A stretch of 64,000 nucleotides of DNA, from assembly GCA_902779305.1 (NCBI GenBank), contig CACZBD010000009.1, positions 1 to 64,000 on the forward strand, written 5' to 3'. Positions 60,565-64,000 of the stretch are shown one piece after another. Under the pieces are notes generated by a model that had not been told where the DNA came from, made no database searches, and saw nothing but the letters and a program-made list of their open reading frames with translations. How positions within the stretch are numbered: the stretch's first letter is position 1; each line of letters starts with the position of its first letter. The translations under genes were made by a program, and so were the position numbers. The stretch comes from an uncultured Lachnospiraceae bacterium (GTDB taxonomy: Bacteria > Bacillota > Clostridia > Lachnospirales > Lachnospiraceae).

Positions 60565-61560
60565 TCAATCGCCGTTTTTGTCCTGATCATACGGGTGGAT
60601 CGTCTCGATCGTTCCGTCTTCCGAAATGTTGAGCTTCGTGTATTTCACACAGCGCTCGTGCGTGATCCCGCCGGAGAGTTCACAGTCATGGTAAAACAGA
60701 TACCATTCTCCGCCGATCTGCACGATGGAATGATGTGTCGTCCAGCCGAGCACCGGCTCCATGATCCTTCCTTTATAGGTAAACGGCCCGTCCGGCCTGT
60801 CACCTTCTGCATAGCACAGATAATGCGTTGTGCCGGTGGAATAGGAAAGAACATATTTCCCGTTGAATTTATGCATCCACGGACCCTCAAAATATCTGCG
60901 GTCCTCATCGGATGCCTTCAGGGGCCGGCCGTTCTCATCGAGGATCTTTACATGCTTCGGTTCCGTGACAAAAGCATCCATTTCTTCACTGAACTGCGCA
61001 AACATCGGGCCGAGTGCCTCTTCATCGCCTTCGGGGCGGTGCGCATCGGGATCGAAACTTCCCGACTGCCACATTTCCAGCTGGCCTCCCCAGAGTCCGC
61101 CGTAATAGCAGTATGTCTTGCCGTCATCATCCACAAGGACCGCCGGGTCGATGCTGTAGCTCTTTTCGATAAAATGATCCTGCGGCTTGAACGGTCCCGT
61201 CGGAGAAAGAGACTCAGCCACGCCGATCCTGAAGATCCCGTCATGATCCTTGGCCGGGAACACGAGATAGTACTTCCCGTTCTTTTTGACACAGTCCGGC
61301 GCCCACATCTGTCTGCTGACCCACGGCACATCATCTTCCGAGAGCGCAAGTCCGTTATCCACGCACTCACTGTCCAGATCGTCCATGGACAGAACGTGGT
61401 AATCTTTCATAATATACTGGTCCCCGTTGTCATCATCGGGACAGTCATGTTCAAAATCATGGGAAGGGTAAATATAGATCTTTCCGTCAAAAACATGCGC
61501 AGAAGGGTCTGCGGTGTAGATACTTTTGATCAGCGGTTTTCTTTCATTCGGTCTTCTCAT
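60565..61560 (-). CDS. Glycoside hydrolase family 43 enzyme, cytoplasmic
   Basis: 331 residues from ATG 61560 (MRRPNERKPLIKSIYTADPS), preceded by AAAGGAATCCT; the frame opens eight codons further. GH43 five-bladed propeller with the three catalytic acidic residues: TADPSAHVFDG (base Asp), SIDPAVLVDDDGKTY (Asp) and RYFEGPWMHKFNGKY (acid Glu). No signal peptide, so it cleaves imported oligosaccharides such as xylo- or arabino-oligosaccharides (activity inferred from family). It lies between the GH9 gene and the CUT1 operon. Confidence 0.92.
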   Translation of the reverse strand: MRRPNERKPLIKSIYTADPSAHVFDGKIYIYPSHDFEHDCPDDDNGDQYIMKDYHVLSMDDLDSECVDNGLALSEDDVPWVSRQMWAPDCVKKNGKYYLVFPAKDHDGIFRIGVAESLSPTGPFKPQDHFIEKSYSIDPAVLVDDDGKTYCYYGGLWGGQLEMWQSGSFDPDAHRPEGDEEALGPMFAQFSEEMDAFVTEPKHVKILDENGRPLKASDEDRRYFEGPWMHKFNGKYVLSYSTGTTHYLCYAEGDRPDGPFTYKGRIMEPVLGWTTHHSIVQIGGEWYLFYHDCELSGGITHERCVKYTKLNISEDGTIETIHPYDQDKNGD

Positions 61561-61707
61561 AGGATTCCTTTCTGAAAAAAACACACAAAGAAACGTCAGT
61601 TCCTGCTTCTGTAATATCTACTATATATTCCCGCAGACCCGCATGACTATATGATTATTGCTTTATCATTACGAATTCTTGCTATTTCTTATCCGTCAAA
61701 ACACCGC

Positions 61708-64000
61708 TTATCTGTTCGCGCTGATCTCGGCTGACAGCAGATATACAAACGGGGTATTCCAATAGATCGTGACCTCGTTGGTGGAATAGCTCTGGCTGTT
61801 GTCCGCGTAGCACTTTGCAGGCGGCATGTCCGCAAGCACGGATTTCACATAGGAATCCTCCTTCGCCCCGTCCGGCCCGCCGACCAGCATGCCCGGAACC
61901 ATCTTTCCCTTTGCAATACTCGGCCTGTGGTGCACATTCACGGGCGAGAGTTCTCCGTAGCCTGTCACAAAACAGTATCCGGTCGCATTCTGTCCGAGCA
62001 GATAGAGCAGCTGGTCATAGGATGCCTTCATCAGATCGTCTTTTTTGGGACTACCGTTCTTAGCGGCAAACAGCATCTGTCTTGCGTAGGCGCAGACGCT
62101 TAAGTTCGAACCCCAGCAGTAATTGTCTCCGAGAGCGACCAGATAGCCGTCGCTTTCGCTGTTTGCAAGATAGGTGAGCGCCTTTTCTTCCATTTCCTTT
62201 TCGACTTTGGCGCGAAGATCGGCATTAACGCTTGCGGGATCCAGGGACAGATAGGTAAGGTTTCCGTAGCTTCCCATGCCCTGCCAGCCAAAGCCGTGCA
62301 GAACGTAGAGATCGAGCAGTTCTTCCGCATACTGTTTATACTTATCCTCACCGGTCACCTTATAAAGTTCCGTGGCCGCCCAGAACATCTCATCCTTAAA
62401 CTGGCCGTCCGGATACTCGCCGGTCGTGATCCCCTCAGGGTTCTTGAATCCGGTCGCGCTCTTATGTTCTTCCAGATATGCATAGGCCTTCTTGGCCGCA
62501 GCAAGGGCCGTCTTGGCGAATGCGGGGTCGATCTGTTCATACACCGCGGAAGCCTTTGCCATGATCGCGGCAAAATCACCGGTAGCCGTGTTGGAGACCG
62601 GGCAGATCACCAGTTCCTCTTTTTCCTCCTCGGGCATCACGAATTCGGGAAAATCACGGCAGGTCACTTTATGGTAGACGCCGCCGGACTTCTCATCCTG
62701 CATCTTCAGCATCCAGTCCAGTTCATACTTTGCCTCGTCCAGAATATCCGGCACGCCGTTTCCGCTCTCCGGGATTCCCAGATCATCGGCTTCCCAGAGT
62801 TCCGGAAAATCTTCATATGTAAGGAACAGATCCGCAACCGATGTCGCGCCCGCGACCACATATCTGCCGTAATCCCCGGCATCGTGCCAGCCGCCGCTTA
62901 CATCTTTATATGTATCCGTTCCGAGGATCAGCGCCTTGGTATCATGGCAGACAGGATGGGCAAAATCAAGTGCCGCCTCCCCTGTCACCTCACAGCCGCA
63001 CCGCTGTCTGTACAGCATCAGGAAGCTGTCTTTGAGCATCTGATCATAAACCTCTTTCCCGATCGCAAACGGGTAGGATTCATCGCCGTTCGATACTTTG
63101 ACCGTGTATGTTCCCTCTGTCGTAAAGTCGGAAAAATCAGCCCGATAAACTTTCTCATCCGCATATCCGGCATCGACCGGACCCATCAGTTTCCCCTGAT
63201 AGACTTCTTTCCCCGAAGCATCCAAAAGCACAAAAGTCCCGTCGATCCCCTCGCTTCTGATCACCGCGCTCTTCCCTGCCCCGGGCAGGAATCCGGCCTG
63301 GCTTAAGTTGACGTTTTTACTCATATCAACGACCTCCGATTTGACGACATTCGTATCGTCCAGCAGGATGACGGCAACATTGTCGATCGTGACAACGTGG
63401 GGTTCCAGTGTGGAAACATCCGCCGGGGTTCCCATATTGAAACACAGTCTCGGCGCCATGTCCGTTTCCTCTTCCATCGTGAACTCGTAGGAATAATGCT
63501 GCATCCCCGGCTTTACGACGGGCTTGTCCGCAAAGTATGCATGGTAATCGCCGCCGTTCACCTGCAGCCGCACCTCGATCTGCCGCTCCAGCGTCGTATC
63601 CAGGTCGAAGGAGAACTCATAAACGCCGCCTTCCTCCAACTTGAAACCGTCATAATAGATCTGTACGCCGTAATCGGTCGCACCGGCATTTTCTATGGAA
63701 AAAACACCCGCTTCTTCATCCGCAGACATTTCACAGGTGCCGCCGTGATTTAAGTAAGCGTTCCAGTTTTCCAACCCGTTGGAAAAATCACCGTTCATCA
63801 CCATGTTGATGCCGACACCGGACTGCTTCTCTTCCGCCGCTTCTTCCTCTTCGGCTTCTTCCGTATTTTCCACGCTCTCTTCCTGCGCCTCTTCCACCGC
63901 CGCTGCCGTTTCTTCAACGGTTTCCTCTGCGGCATTCTCGCCGGCAGGCTGCGCCCCGGCGCAGGCCGTAAGGCCAAGGAGCATGGAGAAGATGAGCAGC
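61708..64000 (-). CDS. Lipoprotein GH9 cellulase, N-terminus cut by window edge
   Basis: About 763 residues are visible; the start lies outside the window. A hydrophobic signal region ends in LTAC, a lipobox. An acidic linker (EE/AEE-rich, residues about 15-55 of the visible part) is followed by a carbohydrate-binding domain (GDFSNGLENWNAYLNHGG), a CelD_N-like Ig domain (VNLSQAGFLPGAGKSAVIRS) and the GH9 catalytic domain: DVSGGWHDAGDYGRYV with the catalytic Asp pair, HHRPS, and SQSYSTNEVTIYWNTPF with the catalytic Glu. It is probably displayed on the cell surface and degrades cellulose or beta-glucan. Confidence 0.93.
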   Translation of the reverse strand, partial: LLIFSMLLGLTACAGAQPAGENAAEETVEETAAAVEEAQEESVENTEEAEEEEAAEEKQSGVGINMVMNGDFSNGLENWNAYLNHGGTCEMSADEEAGVFSIENAGATDYGVQIYYDGFKLEEGGVYEFSFDLDTTLERQIEVRLQVNGGDYHAYFADKPVVKPGMQHYSYEFTMEEETDMAPRLCFNMGTPADVSTLEPHVVTIDNVAVILLDDTNVVKSEVVDMSKNVNLSQAGFLPGAGKSAVIRSEGIDGTFVLLDASGKEVYQGKLMGPVDAGYADEKVYRADFSDFTTEGTYTVKVSNGDESYPFAIGKEVYDQMLKDSFLMLYRQRCGCEVTGEAALDFAHPVCHDTKALILGTDTYKDVSGGWHDAGDYGRYVVAGATSVADLFLTYEDFPELWEADDLGIPESGNGVPDILDEAKYELDWMLKMQDEKSGGVYHKVTCRDFPEFVMPEEEKEELVICPVSNTATGDFAAIMAKASAVYEQIDPAFAKTALAAAKKAYAYLEEHKSATGFKNPEGITTGEYPDGQFKDEMFWAATELYKVTGEDKYKQYAEELLDLYVLHGFGWQGMGSYGNLTYLSLDPASVNADLRAKVEKEMEEKALTYLANSESDGYLVALGDNYCWGSNLSVCAYARQMLFAAKNGSPKKDDLMKASYDQLLYLLGQNATGYCFVTGYGELSPVNVHHRPSIAKGKMVPGMLVGGPDGAKEDSYVKSVLADMPPAKCYADNSQSYSTNEVTIYWNTPFVYLLSAEISANR

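Overview
The window looks like the chromosome of a motile, plant-fibre-degrading member of the Clostridia, most likely Lachnospiraceae. The grounds are the flagellar gene order with fliW-csrA, lipoproteins with acidic Ala/Pro/Glu linkers, a GH9 cellulase, CUT1 sugar transporters without their own ATPase, single-chain pyruvate:ferredoxin oxidoreductase, and SdaAA/SdaAB serine dehydratase. Strong GGAGG ribosome binding sites precede nearly every gene. I see no rRNA, tRNA, CRISPR array, insertion sequence or prophage.

Region 1 (1-10443, minus strand) is a late flagellar block. In transcription order: flgM, flgN, two tandem flgK paralogues, flgL, fliW, csrA, flaG, fliD, fliS, a FliT/FlgN-like chaperone, and the start of a flagellin gene cut by the left edge. 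A consensus sigma-28 promoter precedes flgM, the anti-sigma-28 gene, and a sigma-28-like promoter precedes flagellin. The flagellin leader has a CsrA-type hairpin (AGGGA in the loop) and an AAGGA within the Shine-Dalgarno, so flagellin synthesis is probably set by the neighbouring FliW-CsrA pair.

Region 2 (10478-14146) is housekeeping: thymidine kinase, a PlsC-type acyltransferase with a zinc ribbon, and the two-gene L-serine dehydratase with promoter and terminator.

Region 3 (14240-33778) is sugar uptake and catabolism: an Opp-type ABC transporter divergent from an AraC regulator; a pentose cluster (FucI/AraA-like isomerase, DUF4867 protein, AraD, XylB) with a ROK repressor; a CUT1 ABC transporter divergent from a second AraC regulator; and a polysaccharide deacetylase preceded by an unannotated 37-residue membrane peptide. 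Three copies of TTAGTTTA-N5-TAAACTAA mark the likely ROK operators, at the DUF4867 operon, xylB and the ROK gene itself.

Region 4 (33951-47760) holds a PilZ protein, pyruvate:ferredoxin oxidoreductase, a membrane acyltransferase, a Y-family polymerase with a YolD-like partner, an 81-residue conserved protein, a Na/Pi cotransporter in operon with two CobW-type GTPases (one His-rich, one apparently fused to a DUF1980-like domain), a degenerate GGDEF protein and an EamA permease.

Region 5 (47785-53765) is a four-gene molybdenum hydroxylase operon: a three-subunit enzyme plus a single-chain FeS-Mo hydroxylase of the selenium-dependent xanthine dehydrogenase type, with only one FAD subunit. Region 6 (53855-64000) has a lipoprotein M15 peptidase, a small membrane protein, an intact GGDEF protein, a second CUT1 transporter, a cytoplasmic GH43 enzyme and a lipoprotein GH9 cellulase cut by the right edge.

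All three solute-binding-protein genes are separated from their permease genes by a strong RNA hairpin, which should favour expression of the binding protein. The PilZ and GGDEF proteins indicate c-di-GMP signalling.
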